From Flavobacterium pectinovorum (GTDB taxonomy: Bacteria > Bacteroidota > Bacteroidia > Flavobacteriales > Flavobacteriaceae), in assembly GCF_022802975.1 (NCBI RefSeq), contig NZ_JAFEVZ010000014.1:1-64000 (forward strand): a DNA stretch of 64,000 nucleotides, written 5' to 3'. The translations under genes were made by a program, and so were the position numbers. Positions 1-8,305 of this stretch are shown here, piece by piece. The notes beneath the pieces are model-generated. The model ran no database searches. It was not told where the DNA came from and saw nothing but the letters and a program-made list of their open reading frames with translations. The number at the start of each line of letters is the position of its first letter. The first letter of the stretch is position 1.

Positions 1-12
1 ACTTAAAACCTT

Positions 13-119
<107 letters not shown>

Positions 120-125
120 TCTTTT

Positions 126-157
126 AAAACCCTGTTTCAATAGAAACAGGGTTTTTT
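126..157 (+). terminator. Intrinsic terminator of the rRNA operon
   Basis: A perfect 13-bp stem (126-138 with 143-155) closes a 4-base loop and is followed by a T run. It sits directly behind the 5S rRNA and ends the rRNA transcript. Confidence 0.92.
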
Positions 158-216
158 GTTTTACAAAATGTTGTGATTTTAGATTCTAAAATGTAATTAA
201 AACAAAATTGAATGTT

Positions 217-224
217 TACTTTTG
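217..224 (+). promoter_or_regulatory. Putative -7 promoter element for the M1 peptidase gene
   Basis: TACTTTTG matches the Bacteroidota -7 consensus TAnnTTTG and lies 24 bases before the ATG at 249. No good -33 TTTG is visible at the expected distance. Confidence 0.45.
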
Positions 225-248
225 TTATAAATTTCAAACTTTATATTA

Positions 249-1901
249 ATGAAAAGTTATATAATCATTTTTTTATCCTTTTTTATAGTTTTTACTGCAA
301 ACTCACAAGGACTTCTTAGTAAGTCACAGAAAGTGTTTACGTATCAGGATTCTTTAAGAGGAAGTGTAACAAAAGAAAGAGGGTGGTGGGATTTAAAGTA
401 TTATCATTTAGATGTAAAAGTAAACCCGTCAGATAAGACTATTTCAGGTTCAAACACAATTCGGTATACAGTTTTAAGCGAGTATAATAAAATGCAGATT
501 GATTTGCAGGAACCGATGCAAATTTACAAAGTAGTCCAAGATGGAAAAGAATTGAAATTTGAAAGAGATGGAAATGCTTTTTTTATTCAGTTGATTGAAA
601 AACAGAAAGTAGGTGAAGTTAAAGAAATTATTGTTTTATTTGGTGGAAAGCCAAAAGAAGCTGTAAATCCTCCTTGGGATGGTGGAATTACATGGAAGAA
701 AGATAAAAACGGGAAAGATTTTATAGCTTCCTCATGTCAGGGATTGGGAGCGAGTGTTTGGTGGCCATGTAAAGATCATATGTATGATGAAGTCGATAAT
801 ATGTTAATTAGTGTAAATGTTCCTGGGAATTTGACTGATGTTTCAAATGGAAGATTACAAAGTGTTAAAAAAGAAAAAGATGGGACAAAGACATTTAATT
901 GGTATGTTTCAAATCCTATTAATAATTATGGTGTAAATATAAATATCGGTGATTATGTGAATTTTTCTGAAAAGTATAAAGGAGAAAAAGGGAATTTAGA
1001 TTGTAATTATTATGTTTTAAGAGACAATTTAGCATTAGCTAAGGAACAATTTAAAGATGCGCCAAAAATGTTGAAAGCTTTCGAAAACTGGTTTGGACCT
1101 TATCCTTTTTATGAAGATAGTTATAAATTGGTTGAAGCTCCTTATTTAGGGATGGAACATCAAAGTAGCGTCACTTATGGGAATCAGTACAAAAACGGAT
1201 ATTTAGGACATGATTTGAGTGGAACTGGTTGGGGATTAAAATTCGATTTTATTATAATACACGAATCCGGACATGAATGGTTTGCAAATAATATCACCTA
1301 TAAAGATATTGCAGATATGTGGATTCACGAGAGTTTCACTAATTACTCTGAAAGTCTTTTTCTTGAATATTATTATGGAAAAGATGCAGCTGCAGAATAT
1401 ATAATTGGTTGCAGAAAAAATATTGAAAACGATATTCCAATTATAGGGCATTATGATGTGAATGATGAAGGATCTGGAGATATGTATTCAAAAGGAGGAA
1501 GTATGTTGCACATGATTCGCCAAATAATTAATGATGATGGAAAATGGAGGTCTATTTTAAGAGGTCTGAACAGTACTTTTTATCATCAGACAGTTACATC
1601 TAAACAGATAGAAGATTATATTAATACTCAGTCTGGTATTAATTTCAACAGGGTATTTGCACAATATCTGACAACAACAAAAATTCCGGTTTTAGAGTAT
1701 ATTTTTAAAGAAGGATCTTTTGGGTATCATTGGTCTAATTGTGTGGCTAAGTTTGATATGCCTGTAAAAGTAAATTTAAACGGAATTGAAACGTGGCTAA
1801 AACCAACTACAGAATGGAAATCTGAAAAAACTGTTGGAGACCAAAGAACAATTGAAGTGAGTAAAGATTTTTATGTAAACAGTTCTAATATTACAGAATA
1901 G
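249..1901 (+). CDS. M1 family zinc aminopeptidase, secreted
   Basis: A metallopeptidase of the M1 (gluzincin) family, expected to remove N-terminal residues from peptides outside the cytoplasm. An N-terminal hydrophobic segment ending near residue 19 (FTANSQ) looks like a Sec signal peptide. The zinc site HESGH is at residues 338-342, with the third ligand Glu361 eighteen residues further on, as in M1 enzymes. The substrate-binding GxMEN loop appears as GMEH just upstream. At 550 residues it has the N-terminal beta domain and the catalytic domain but only a short C-terminal part, unlike the about 870 residues of PepN. It stands alone and ends at a bidirectional terminator. Confidence 0.88.
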   Translation: MKSYIIIFLSFFIVFTANSQGLLSKSQKVFTYQDSLRGSVTKERGWWDLKYYHLDVKVNPSDKTISGSNTIRYTVLSEYNKMQIDLQEPMQIYKVVQDGKELKFERDGNAFFIQLIEKQKVGEVKEIIVLFGGKPKEAVNPPWDGGITWKKDKNGKDFIASSCQGLGASVWWPCKDHMYDEVDNMLISVNVPGNLTDVSNGRLQSVKKEKDGTKTFNWYVSNPINNYGVNINIGDYVNFSEKYKGEKGNLDCNYYVLRDNLALAKEQFKDAPKMLKAFENWFGPYPFYEDSYKLVEAPYLGMEHQSSVTYGNQYKNGYLGHDLSGTGWGLKFDFIIIHESGHEWFANNITYKDIADMWIHESFTNYSESLFLEYYYGKDAAAEYIIGCRKNIENDIPIIGHYDVNDEGSGDMYSKGGSMLHMIRQIINDDGKWRSILRGLNSTFYHQTVTSKQIEDYINTQSGINFNRVFAQYLTTTKIPVLEYIFKEGSFGYHWSNCVAKFDMPVKVNLNGIETWLKPTTEWKSEKTVGDQRTIEVSKDFYVNSSNITE

Positions 1902-1921
1902 TTTTTCAATAGTAAAAAATG

Positions 1922-1958
1922 AGCCCGATAAAAGTTAAATTTTATCGGGCTTTTTTTT
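1922..1958. terminator. Bidirectional intrinsic terminator
   Basis: A perfect 12-bp stem (1922-1933 with 1940-1951) with T runs on both sides separates the convergent M1 peptidase and tpiA genes, so it can end both transcripts. Confidence 0.88.
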
Positions 1959-1974
1959 AATGATTTAGTTATAA

Positions 1975-2727
1975 TTAGATAGCTGTTACAATAGCTAAAA
2001 AGTCATCTGCTTTTAATGCTGCACCTCCAATTAATCCTCCATCTACATCTGGTTTAGAAAAAATTTCTTTAGCATTTTCAGGTTTTACTGAACCACCGTA
2101 TAAGATTGAAACTTCATCTGCAATATCATTTCCAAAAGCTTTACGGATAGTTTCTCTAATAAATTCGTGCATTTCCTGAGCTTGTTCCGGAGAGGCTGTT
2201 TCTCCAGTTCCAATTGCCCAAACCGGTTCATAAGCTAAAACTACATTTGACCATGATTCTTTTGAGATATGGAATAATCCATCACGTAATTGATTTTCAA
2301 CAATATTAAAATGATTACCAGATTGACGGTCTTTTAGTTCTTCTCCAAAACAAAAAATAACTGTCATTTCATGTTTTAAAGCTGTGTCGACCTTATTTGC
2401 AATTAAGGCATCTGTTTCGTTAAAAATTGCTCTGCGCTCTGAATGTCCTAAGATTACAGTATTTACTCCAACACTTTTTAACATATCAGCAGAAATTTCT
2501 CCGGTAAAAGCTCCGCCTTCTGCCTGGTGAACATTTTGAGCTGATACTCCAATAGTTGTATTTTTTAATTTGGAAACAGCAGCTGCCAAATTTACAAATG
2601 TAGGTGCAACAATTACCTGAGCATTAGTTCTTGCAGGTATTTTTGTAATTAATTCATTTAATAATTCTTCGGTTTGTTCAGCATTTTTATGCATTTTCCA
2701 GTTTCCTGCAACAATTTGTTTTCTCAT
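1975..2727 (-). CDS. tpiA: Triosephosphate isomerase
   Basis: Interconverts dihydroxyacetone phosphate and glyceraldehyde 3-phosphate in glycolysis and gluconeogenesis, in the cytosol. The 250-residue TIM barrel is full length. The catalytic residues are visible: Lys11 (NWKMHK), His95 (ILGHSERR) and Glu167 (AYEPVWAIGTG). The phosphate-binding YGGSV motif is near the C terminus. It lies 53 bases downstream of the TlpA-like gene on the same strand and may share its transcript. Confidence 0.97.
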   Translation of the reverse strand: MRKQIVAGNWKMHKNAEQTEELLNELITKIPARTNAQVIVAPTFVNLAAAVSKLKNTTIGVSAQNVHQAEGGAFTGEISADMLKSVGVNTVILGHSERRAIFNETDALIANKVDTALKHEMTVIFCFGEELKDRQSGNHFNIVENQLRDGLFHISKESWSNVVLAYEPVWAIGTGETASPEQAQEMHEFIRETIRKAFGNDIADEVSILYGGSVKPENAKEIFSKPDVDGGLIGGAALKADDFLAIVTAI

Positions 2728-2780
2728 TTTGGATAGTGTATTAATTTTTTTAGATTTTTAGAAGGATTGTAATTTAGATT

Positions 2781-3275
2781 TTATTTAAGACTTTTTAATG
2801 TCTCACTTATTTTATCAAAATCAGTTTCAATAGCACGGTATAAAACTATTTTACCGGTTTTGTTTATGATTATGTATCTTGGAATCCAATCTAAATCAAT
2901 TGCTTTTCCAAAAACACCTTTCATTCCATCATTCATCATGTAATGATCGCCTTTTAATTCGTGTTTTTCAATTCCGATTTTCCATTTATCAGCAGTTTTA
3001 TCAGCCGAAAGAAATAAATAAGAAACATCAGGATTGTTCGCTTGTAGCTCTTTTACTTTTGGCATTGCTTTTACACAGTCACCACACCAGGAAGCCCAAA
3101 CTTCAATTACTAAAGTTTTCCCTTTATATTTATTTAATATTTCTTTAAATGTTACTTGTTTTTCATCTGTGGATAATAATTTTTCAGATAAAGCTTCTTT
3201 TGAAAAACTGCTCTTTTGAGCGTTTGTACATGAGAATGTAGCAAAAGCAATAAGTAATATAACTAATTGTTTCAT
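2781..3275 (-). CDS. TlpA-like thioredoxin-fold lipoprotein
   Basis: A thiol-disulfide oxidoreductase of the TlpA/redoxin group, expected to act in the periplasm. The N terminus is a lipoprotein signal peptide with a lipobox ending at Cys16 (ATFSC), so the protein is probably membrane-anchored. The active site is WCGDC with cysteines at 64 and 67, in the TlpA context WASWCGDCVKAMP. The 164-residue length fits one thioredoxin domain plus anchor. The specific partner (cytochrome maturation, stress repair) cannot be told from sequence. Confidence 0.85.
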   Translation of the reverse strand: MKQLVILLIAFATFSCTNAQKSSFSKEALSEKLLSTDEKQVTFKEILNKYKGKTLVIEVWASWCGDCVKAMPKVKELQANNPDVSYLFLSADKTADKWKIGIEKHELKGDHYMMNDGMKGVFGKAIDLDWIPRYIIINKTGKIVLYRAIETDFDKISETLKSLK

Positions 3276-3291
3276 TTTTATATGTTTTGAA

Positions 3292-3299
3292 CAAAGTTA
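3292..3299 (-). promoter_or_regulatory. Putative -7 element for the TlpA-like gene
   Basis: On the minus strand this reads TAACTTTG, matching TAnnTTTG, 17 bases before the start codon at 3275. Confidence 0.5.
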
Positions 3300-3573
3300 A
3301 ACAAACAAATTGAAACAGAAATACAGAATATAAAAATTCAGGAAACAGTCAATTTTACATTCAAAAAGAGAAAAATTATTTATAAAAGAAAAATTGAAAT
3401 CGTAATAGTTCTGTCCTTAATTTTATTTTTTTGATGATTCTTTAAAATTGAGATTACAAAAACACATTTATTTGTTTTTTATTTTAATAATTTAACAAAC
3501 AAAACGTCATAAGGATATTAAAAAAGGTTTATGGTATTTTAAAATGTTAATTTTTAAAGTATTTGCGTATATC
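3300..3573. other. AT-rich gap, nothing recognised
   Basis: The stretch between the divergent TlpA-like and adenosine deaminase-like genes is 384 bases long. Outside the promoter elements at its two ends and the dyad at 3574-3621, I see no gene, RNA or repeat in it. Confidence 0.5.
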
Positions 3574-3621
3574 GAAGACACTATAAAAGTTACAACTTTT
3601 ACGAATAGAGTAAATGTCTTC
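3574..3621. promoter_or_regulatory. Nested dyad, candidate operator
   Basis: An 18-base palindrome with a 2-base centre (3584-3601, 8-bp arms) is nested inside a second inverted repeat, GAAGACA (3574-3580) with TGTCTTC (3615-3621). It ends 9 bases before the -7 box of the adenosine deaminase-like gene, where an operator would be expected. The regulator is unknown; the ChrB/AraC fusion encoded in the same cluster is a candidate by position only. Confidence 0.4.
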
Positions 3622-3630
3622 AAAAATGAC

Positions 3631-3638
3631 TATATTTG
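3631..3638 (+). promoter_or_regulatory. -7 promoter element of the adenosine deaminase/chr cluster
   Basis: TATATTTG followed by C matches the Bacteroidota consensus TAnnTTTG. It predicts transcription starting about 15 bases before the ATG at 3660. Confidence 0.6.
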
Positions 3639-3659
3639 CATGTAATTTAAACTTAGAGT

Positions 3660-5078
3660 ATGACGAGGATAATTACACTTTTCTGTTTCTTGCTAACACA
3701 ATTAAATTTTTCGCAATCGGCTGAAAATTATTTAGAGAAAAACAGAAATAATGAAGCTGTCTTAACAGCTTTTTTTCAACAAATGCCAAAAGGAGGCGAT
3801 TTACACCATCATTTTTCGGGATCCATTTATGCAGAACCTCTTTTGGAAAGAGTTATTTCAGAAGATTTTTATCTGAATTTAGAAACGATGGAAGTTTCCA
3901 AAATAAAACCTGCAAAAGGAGATTGGGAGACTTTTTCGTCGTTGAAAAATACAGGAAAACTGGCTTTTTATAAGCAGCAGATAATGCAAACCTGGTCAGC
4001 TAAAGACTTTAATGGTGTGACTGTTCCTTCTGATGATTTGTTTTTTGATTCTTTTCAAAAGTTTTCTCCTGCAATCGAAGGTCATTTTGCAGAAGGCTTG
4101 ACAGAACTTAAGAACCGTGCACTTTCTGAAAATGTCAGTTATATTGAAACACAATTGTCTACGATTCCATGTGATATGAAGGTAGATGATTTGTCAGATT
4201 TTAATTCAAAACTTCGTCAGGCAGCCAATCAAAAAGATGCAAAGGTTGTTTTAAAACTTTTGGATGATTTGTATAAATCGATTCAACAAAAAGATGCTCA
4301 AAAGTATGCAACTGATTTTAATGCAAACTTTATAGCTAAACTTCATCATGACTTAAAAATGGATGATGAACGCTTTACCATGCGTTATCAGAATTTTGTA
4401 TTGCGTTTTATGGAGCCTGTTGATTTGTTTAAAAATCTGGTTATTGCATTTATTTCTGCAAACGAAAGCAAACTTGTTGCCGGCGTAAACATTGTTTCTC
4501 CTGAAGATGGTGAAACTTCAATGAAAGATTATTGGCTGCACATGGTGATGTTTAAATACTGCCATTCGAAATTTGCTGATGTAAAATATACGCTTCATGC
4601 AGGTGAATTGACTTTAGGACTGGTACAACCGGAAGATTTAACGTGGCATATCAATTCGGCTATTTATACTGCTGGAGCCAATAGAATTGGTCATGGCGTT
4701 GATATTGCTTACGAAGCTAATTCGTATGATTTATTACGTTATATGTCAAAAAATAATATTCCGATTGAGATTAATTTAGTGAGTAACGAATTTATTTTGA
4801 AAGTAAAAGAAGGCAGACATCCTTTTACACTATATAAAGAGTTTAATGTACCAATTGTAATCAGTACGGATGATGCAGGAATATTAAGGACTAATATGAC
4901 AGAACAATATGTTTTATTGGCAAAAAGATACCCTGATGTTTCGTATGCAACAATAAAACAATACGTTTACAACAGTATCAATTACAGTTTTATTCAGGAT
5001 GCATCAGTAAAAAAGCAATTGTTGAAAGATTTGGATGCCAGATTTAAAACCTTTGAAAACCAATTTTCTAAAAAGTAA
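3660..5078 (+). CDS. Adenosine deaminase-like amidohydrolase, exported
   Basis: A member of the adenosine/AMP deaminase family, which hydrolyses adenosine to inosine with a catalytic zinc ion. Metal and catalytic motifs are present: the H-x-H of the first strand (DLHHHFSGS, His49 and His51), HAGE at 313-316, GHGVD near 342, and STDD with Asp404. An N-terminal signal peptide (about residues 1-19, ending FSQS) indicates export, as in the secreted ADGF/CECR1-like branch. At 472 residues it is longer than the about 340-residue cytosolic Add. It is the first gene of a cluster; the next start codon is 6 bases after its stop. True substrate not proven. Confidence 0.82.
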   Translation: MTRIITLFCFLLTQLNFSQSAENYLEKNRNNEAVLTAFFQQMPKGGDLHHHFSGSIYAEPLLERVISEDFYLNLETMEVSKIKPAKGDWETFSSLKNTGKLAFYKQQIMQTWSAKDFNGVTVPSDDLFFDSFQKFSPAIEGHFAEGLTELKNRALSENVSYIETQLSTIPCDMKVDDLSDFNSKLRQAANQKDAKVVLKLLDDLYKSIQQKDAQKYATDFNANFIAKLHHDLKMDDERFTMRYQNFVLRFMEPVDLFKNLVIAFISANESKLVAGVNIVSPEDGETSMKDYWLHMVMFKYCHSKFADVKYTLHAGELTLGLVQPEDLTWHINSAIYTAGANRIGHGVDIAYEANSYDLLRYMSKNNIPIEINLVSNEFILKVKEGRHPFTLYKEFNVPIVISTDDAGILRTNMTEQYVLLAKRYPDVSYATIKQYVYNSINYSFIQDASVKKQLLKDLDARFKTFENQFSKK

Positions 5079-5084
5079 CAACAA

Positions 5085-5954
5085 ATGAAATGGATTACTC
5101 GGGAACGACCTAAAATTGACCGTTTAGCCTGTCCCTGGCTAATTCAAAAGTTTGTAGATGCTGATGCGGAATTTATTTATGTTCCTTTTGACAGCGTTAT
5201 TGAAGAGTCAAAAAAACTAAATGCTATTCCGTTTGATATTCCCGGAGTCGAATACACGCATTATGAAGATCAGTGTACTTTTGATTATATAGTTAAAAAA
5301 CACAAAATAGATGATCCTGCTATTATTGTAATTTCCAAAATAGTTCGTGGAGCCGACACAGACAGACATGATATTGCTAACGAATCGGCAGGGCTTTGGG
5401 CGATTTCGGCAGGATTGGCACATAATATTACGGATGATGCTAAACTTTTAGAAATAGGAATGGTTGTTTATGATGCTTTATATAGCTGGGCTTCTCATTT
5501 ATATCATCAAAAGCACCTTCAAAATAGTCCTTTTGAAAGTTTGTTGCATGAAGTGTATGTCAAATTTTTAAAAACGAATAAAACAGGGGAAAAGAAAGTT
5601 CCGGGCTGGGTAAATGAATTAAAAGAAATGATTCAGGACCAGATTGATACCCAGTTTACATTTGACCTAAAAAAAATATCAACCGATTTAGAGCTCAACC
5701 CTTCTTATTTATCAAGAGAGTTTTCTAAATATTTTGAAGATCTGAATTTTGGTGATTACATTAGGAAAATCCGAATTGAAAAAGCCATCAATCTCATTCA
5801 GAATTCAAATTATACATTAACCGAAATCTCTTATTTGACAGGGTTTTCAGATCAAAGTCATTTTACCAGAATTTTCAAACTTCATACAGGTGAAAATCCT
5901 TCATCATTCAGAAAAAAAATAACAAAAAGTAATTCAGATACAAAAGGTAAATAG
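5085..5954 (+). CDS. ChrB-domain / AraC-type HTH fusion regulator
   Basis: A two-domain protein. Residues about 1-150 match the ChrB C-terminal domain of chromate-resistance proteins: the opening KWITRERPKIDRLACPWLI, then ECxxH-like and CTFDYIV segments, IVRGADTDRHD and a YDALYSW ending. Residues about 185-285 are an AraC-type double helix-turn-helix (LNPSYLSREF, then ISYLTGFSDQSHFTRIFK and the HTGENPSSFRKK end). In proteobacteria ChrB regulates chrA; here the DNA-binding part is AraC-like and fused at the C terminus. The gene lies two genes upstream of chrA. I infer a chromate- or oxyanion-responsive transcription regulator. Confidence 0.8.
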   Translation: MKWITRERPKIDRLACPWLIQKFVDADAEFIYVPFDSVIEESKKLNAIPFDIPGVEYTHYEDQCTFDYIVKKHKIDDPAIIVISKIVRGADTDRHDIANESAGLWAISAGLAHNITDDAKLLEIGMVVYDALYSWASHLYHQKHLQNSPFESLLHEVYVKFLKTNKTGEKKVPGWVNELKEMIQDQIDTQFTFDLKKISTDLELNPSYLSREFSKYFEDLNFGDYIRKIRIEKAINLIQNSNYTLTEISYLTGFSDQSHFTRIFKLHTGENPSSFRKKITKSNSDTKGK

Positions 5955-5961
5955 TATCCTA

Positions 5962-5990
5962 TTTGTTGCTTTTTAAGCTCCGTAGCTTTG
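5962..5990 (+). promoter_or_regulatory. Bacteroidota-type promoter inside the chr cluster
   Basis: TTTG at 5962-5965, a 17-base spacer and TAGCTTTG at 5983-5990 fit the -33/-7 consensus well. Transcription would begin about 5997, which rules out the upstream TTG at 5988 as start of the next gene and supports the ATG at 6015. It would give the exported protein and chrA a promoter of their own. Confidence 0.65.
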
Positions 5991-6014
5991 TTTAAATTAA
6001 TTAAACAAACAAAA

Positions 6015-6512
6015 ATGACACGGATTACAAAAATTATTTTTCTTTTTTTATTATTTTTTAAAACAGCTTATTCTCAAACTACTTATCCAAAAATTAATGG
6101 CTATGTGGGCATTATGCATCCAATTGTTACTTTCAGTGAAGATGAAACAACAACGAACTTTGATGGTCATTATGTTGTAGCTTTTCCAGTGGGAATCAAT
6201 TTATGGAAAACTTCTAAAGTAGGATTTTCTTTCGAAATTGTGCCAACAATCAAAGACGAAGACGGAGTAAGTAAATCAAGTAATTTAACTTTTCATCCTG
6301 GAGTTTTGGTTCCATTAGGAAATGGATTTTCTTTTGCCGGAAGAGCTGCTTTTGAAACTTCAGGCAGGTATGGTTTTACTCCGGTTTTCAATAAAACACT
6401 CATTAAAAGTGAAAATTGCAGTTACTATGCTGCTTTGCCTTTGCCTGCCCGATTTGGTAATGATAAACCGGCCACGTTTACTGTAGGATTTCAATTAGGT
6501 GTTTTATTTTAA
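6015..6512 (+). CDS. Exported protein of unknown function, chr cluster
   Basis: Not recognised. The 165-residue product begins with a clear signal peptide (MTRITKIIFLFLLFFKTAYSQ). The rest alternates short polar and aromatic/hydrophobic stretches with many glycines and ends in FQLGVLF, an aromatic C terminus typical of small outer-membrane beta-barrels. The ATG at 6015 is chosen because the longer reading starts at a TTG inside the -7 box. It ends 11 bases before chrA and probably shares its transcript. A role at the outer membrane linked to ChrA is only inferred from position. Confidence 0.6.
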   Translation: MTRITKIIFLFLLFFKTAYSQTTYPKINGYVGIMHPIVTFSEDETTTNFDGHYVVAFPVGINLWKTSKVGFSFEIVPTIKDEDGVSKSSNLTFHPGVLVPLGNGFSFAGRAAFETSGRYGFTPVFNKTLIKSENCSYYAALPLPARFGNDKPATFTVGFQLGVLF

Positions 6513-6523
6513 AGAAAATTGAC

Positions 6524-7690
6524 ATGACAGAAAAACCAACTTATACTTTACGACAGCTTGTTTACTATTTCTTGAAACTGGGAACAACCGGATTTGGAGG
6601 CCCTGTTGCTTTAGTAGGCTACATGCATGAAGATTTAGTAGAAAAACGTAAATGGATTTCTGAAGAAAATTATAAAGAAGGTCTGGTACTCGCACAACTG
6701 GCTCCCGGACCTCTAGCAGCACAACTTGGTATTTATTTAGGGTTTATACATTATCGAATTTTAGGTGCTACACTGGCTGGATTAGCATTTATAATTCCGT
6801 CCTTTATTATTGTTGTCCTGCTTAGTATTACCTATACAATTTACGGCGGACTGTCATGGCTACAAGCTATATTTTATGGGGTTGGTGCTGCAGTAATTGG
6901 GATTATTGTAATGAGTTCTTATAAACTTACACAAAAGTCTATTGGAAAATTTACATTAGAATCGCTAAAAAATAATTGGCTTTTATGGGTAATATTCGGG
7001 AGTTCTTTGACTATAACATTGATAACAAAACGAGAGCATATTTTATTATTTATTTGTGCAGGCTTAATATATATGTTTTATAAATCTCCTCAAAAATTTT
7101 GGAGAACGAAAAAAACATACTCTTTGTTTATGCTGCAAATTTTATTTTTTAATGATGAGCAGACAATTTTACAAAAAATAGCAATTTTCTTTATCAAAGC
7201 AGGAGCATTTGTTTTTGGAAGCGGTTTAGCAATAATCCCTTTTTTATATGCAGGTGTTGTTACAGAAAATCACTGGTTAACTGAACAGCAATTTCTTGAT
7301 GCCGTTGCCATAGCGATGATAACTCCTGGTCCGGTGGTAATTACAGTTGCTTTTATAGGATATATTGTTGCCGGATTTTCAGGTGCCTGCGTGTCTTCAT
7401 TAGCGACATTTCTGCCGTGTTATTTATTCACGGTTATTCCGGCTCCTTACTTTCATAAAATCGCAAAAAATGAATCTATAAAAACTTTTGTTACAGGTAT
7501 TACAGCAGCGGTTATTGGTGCATTAGTTGGAGCTGTGATTATAATTGCTTCAAAAAGCATTATTGACTTATGGACAGCATTAATTGTAATTCTTACTATT
7601 TTTGGCTTACTATTTATAAAAAAAATATCTGAGCCGATTATTATTTTAATCGCAGCATTTTTAGGCATACTAATAAAATTAATGCTATAG
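6524..7690 (+). CDS. chrA: Chromate transporter ChrA
   Basis: Inner-membrane transporter of the CHR family, which exports chromate (and may carry sulfate). The 388-residue protein is the long form with two homologous halves. The first carries GFGGPVALVGYM and the LAPGPLAAQLG motif; the second carries FGSGLAIIPF near residue 230 followed by MITPGPVVITVAF. Each half has about five hydrophobic segments. It follows the ChrB/AraC fusion regulator and an exported protein in the same direction, supporting a chromate-resistance cluster. Confidence 0.92.
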   Translation: MTEKPTYTLRQLVYYFLKLGTTGFGGPVALVGYMHEDLVEKRKWISEENYKEGLVLAQLAPGPLAAQLGIYLGFIHYRILGATLAGLAFIIPSFIIVVLLSITYTIYGGLSWLQAIFYGVGAAVIGIIVMSSYKLTQKSIGKFTLESLKNNWLLWVIFGSSLTITLITKREHILLFICAGLIYMFYKSPQKFWRTKKTYSLFMLQILFFNDEQTILQKIAIFFIKAGAFVFGSGLAIIPFLYAGVVTENHWLTEQQFLDAVAIAMITPGPVVITVAFIGYIVAGFSGACVSSLATFLPCYLFTVIPAPYFHKIAKNESIKTFVTGITAAVIGALVGAVIIIASKSIIDLWTALIVILTIFGLLFIKKISEPIIILIAAFLGILIKLML

Positions 7691-7705
7691 ACTCCGAATC
7701 ATTTT

Positions 7706-7713
7706 TATCTTTG
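7706..7713 (+). promoter_or_regulatory. Putative -7 element for rlmH
   Basis: TATCTTTG followed by C matches TAnnTTTG and lies 22 bases before the ATG at 7735. Confidence 0.5.
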
Positions 7714-7734
7714 CTGTTCAGAAATTAATTTAAT

Positions 7735-8208
7735 ATGAATATCAAACTTATCGCAATTGGCAAAACGGATAATAAATCATTACAAACTTTAATCGATGAT
7801 TATACCAAACGTTTGTCGTTTTATATCAAATTTGATTTAGAAATTATTCCGGATATTAAAAACGTAAAGAATTTATCTGAAAGCCAGCAAAAAGAGAAGG
7901 AAGGGGAGTTGATCTTATCTAAATTAACGCCAACTGATCAGTTGATTTTATTGGATGAAAACGGAAAAAACTTCTCAAGTGTTGGTTTTTCTGAAGAATT
8001 ACAAAAAAAGATGAATTCAGGAATTAAAACTTTAGTTTTTGTAATTGGCGGACCTTATGGTTTTTCAGAAACGGTTTATAGTAAAGGACAAGGAAAAATT
8101 TCGCTTTCATTGATGACTTTTTCACATCAGATGGTACGTTTATTTTTTATAGAACAATTGTATCGTGGTTTTACAATTTTAAGAAATGAGCCTTATCATC
8201 ATCAATAA
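7735..8208 (+). CDS. rlmH: 23S rRNA (pseudouridine-1915-N3) methyltransferase
   Basis: RlmH methylates pseudouridine 1915 in helix 69 of 23S rRNA using S-adenosylmethionine, acting on assembled ribosomes. The 157-residue protein has the family's SPOUT fold. The SAM-binding loop is FVIGGPYGFSE near residues 103-113. The conserved end HQMVRLFFIEQLYRGFTILRNEPYHH is complete. It is a single gene with its own promoter element. Confidence 0.96.
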   Translation: MNIKLIAIGKTDNKSLQTLIDDYTKRLSFYIKFDLEIIPDIKNVKNLSESQQKEKEGELILSKLTPTDQLILLDENGKNFSSVGFSEELQKKMNSGIKTLVFVIGGPYGFSETVYSKGQGKISLSLMTFSHQMVRLFFIEQLYRGFTILRNEPYHHQ

Positions 8209-8305
8209 AAGAATTTAAATCAAATAAATTATTGATTATTTATTAATGAAGATTCAGTGATGTTTATAAGAAAAAATAAATAAATTAGCCCTCAAAACCA
8301 TAATC

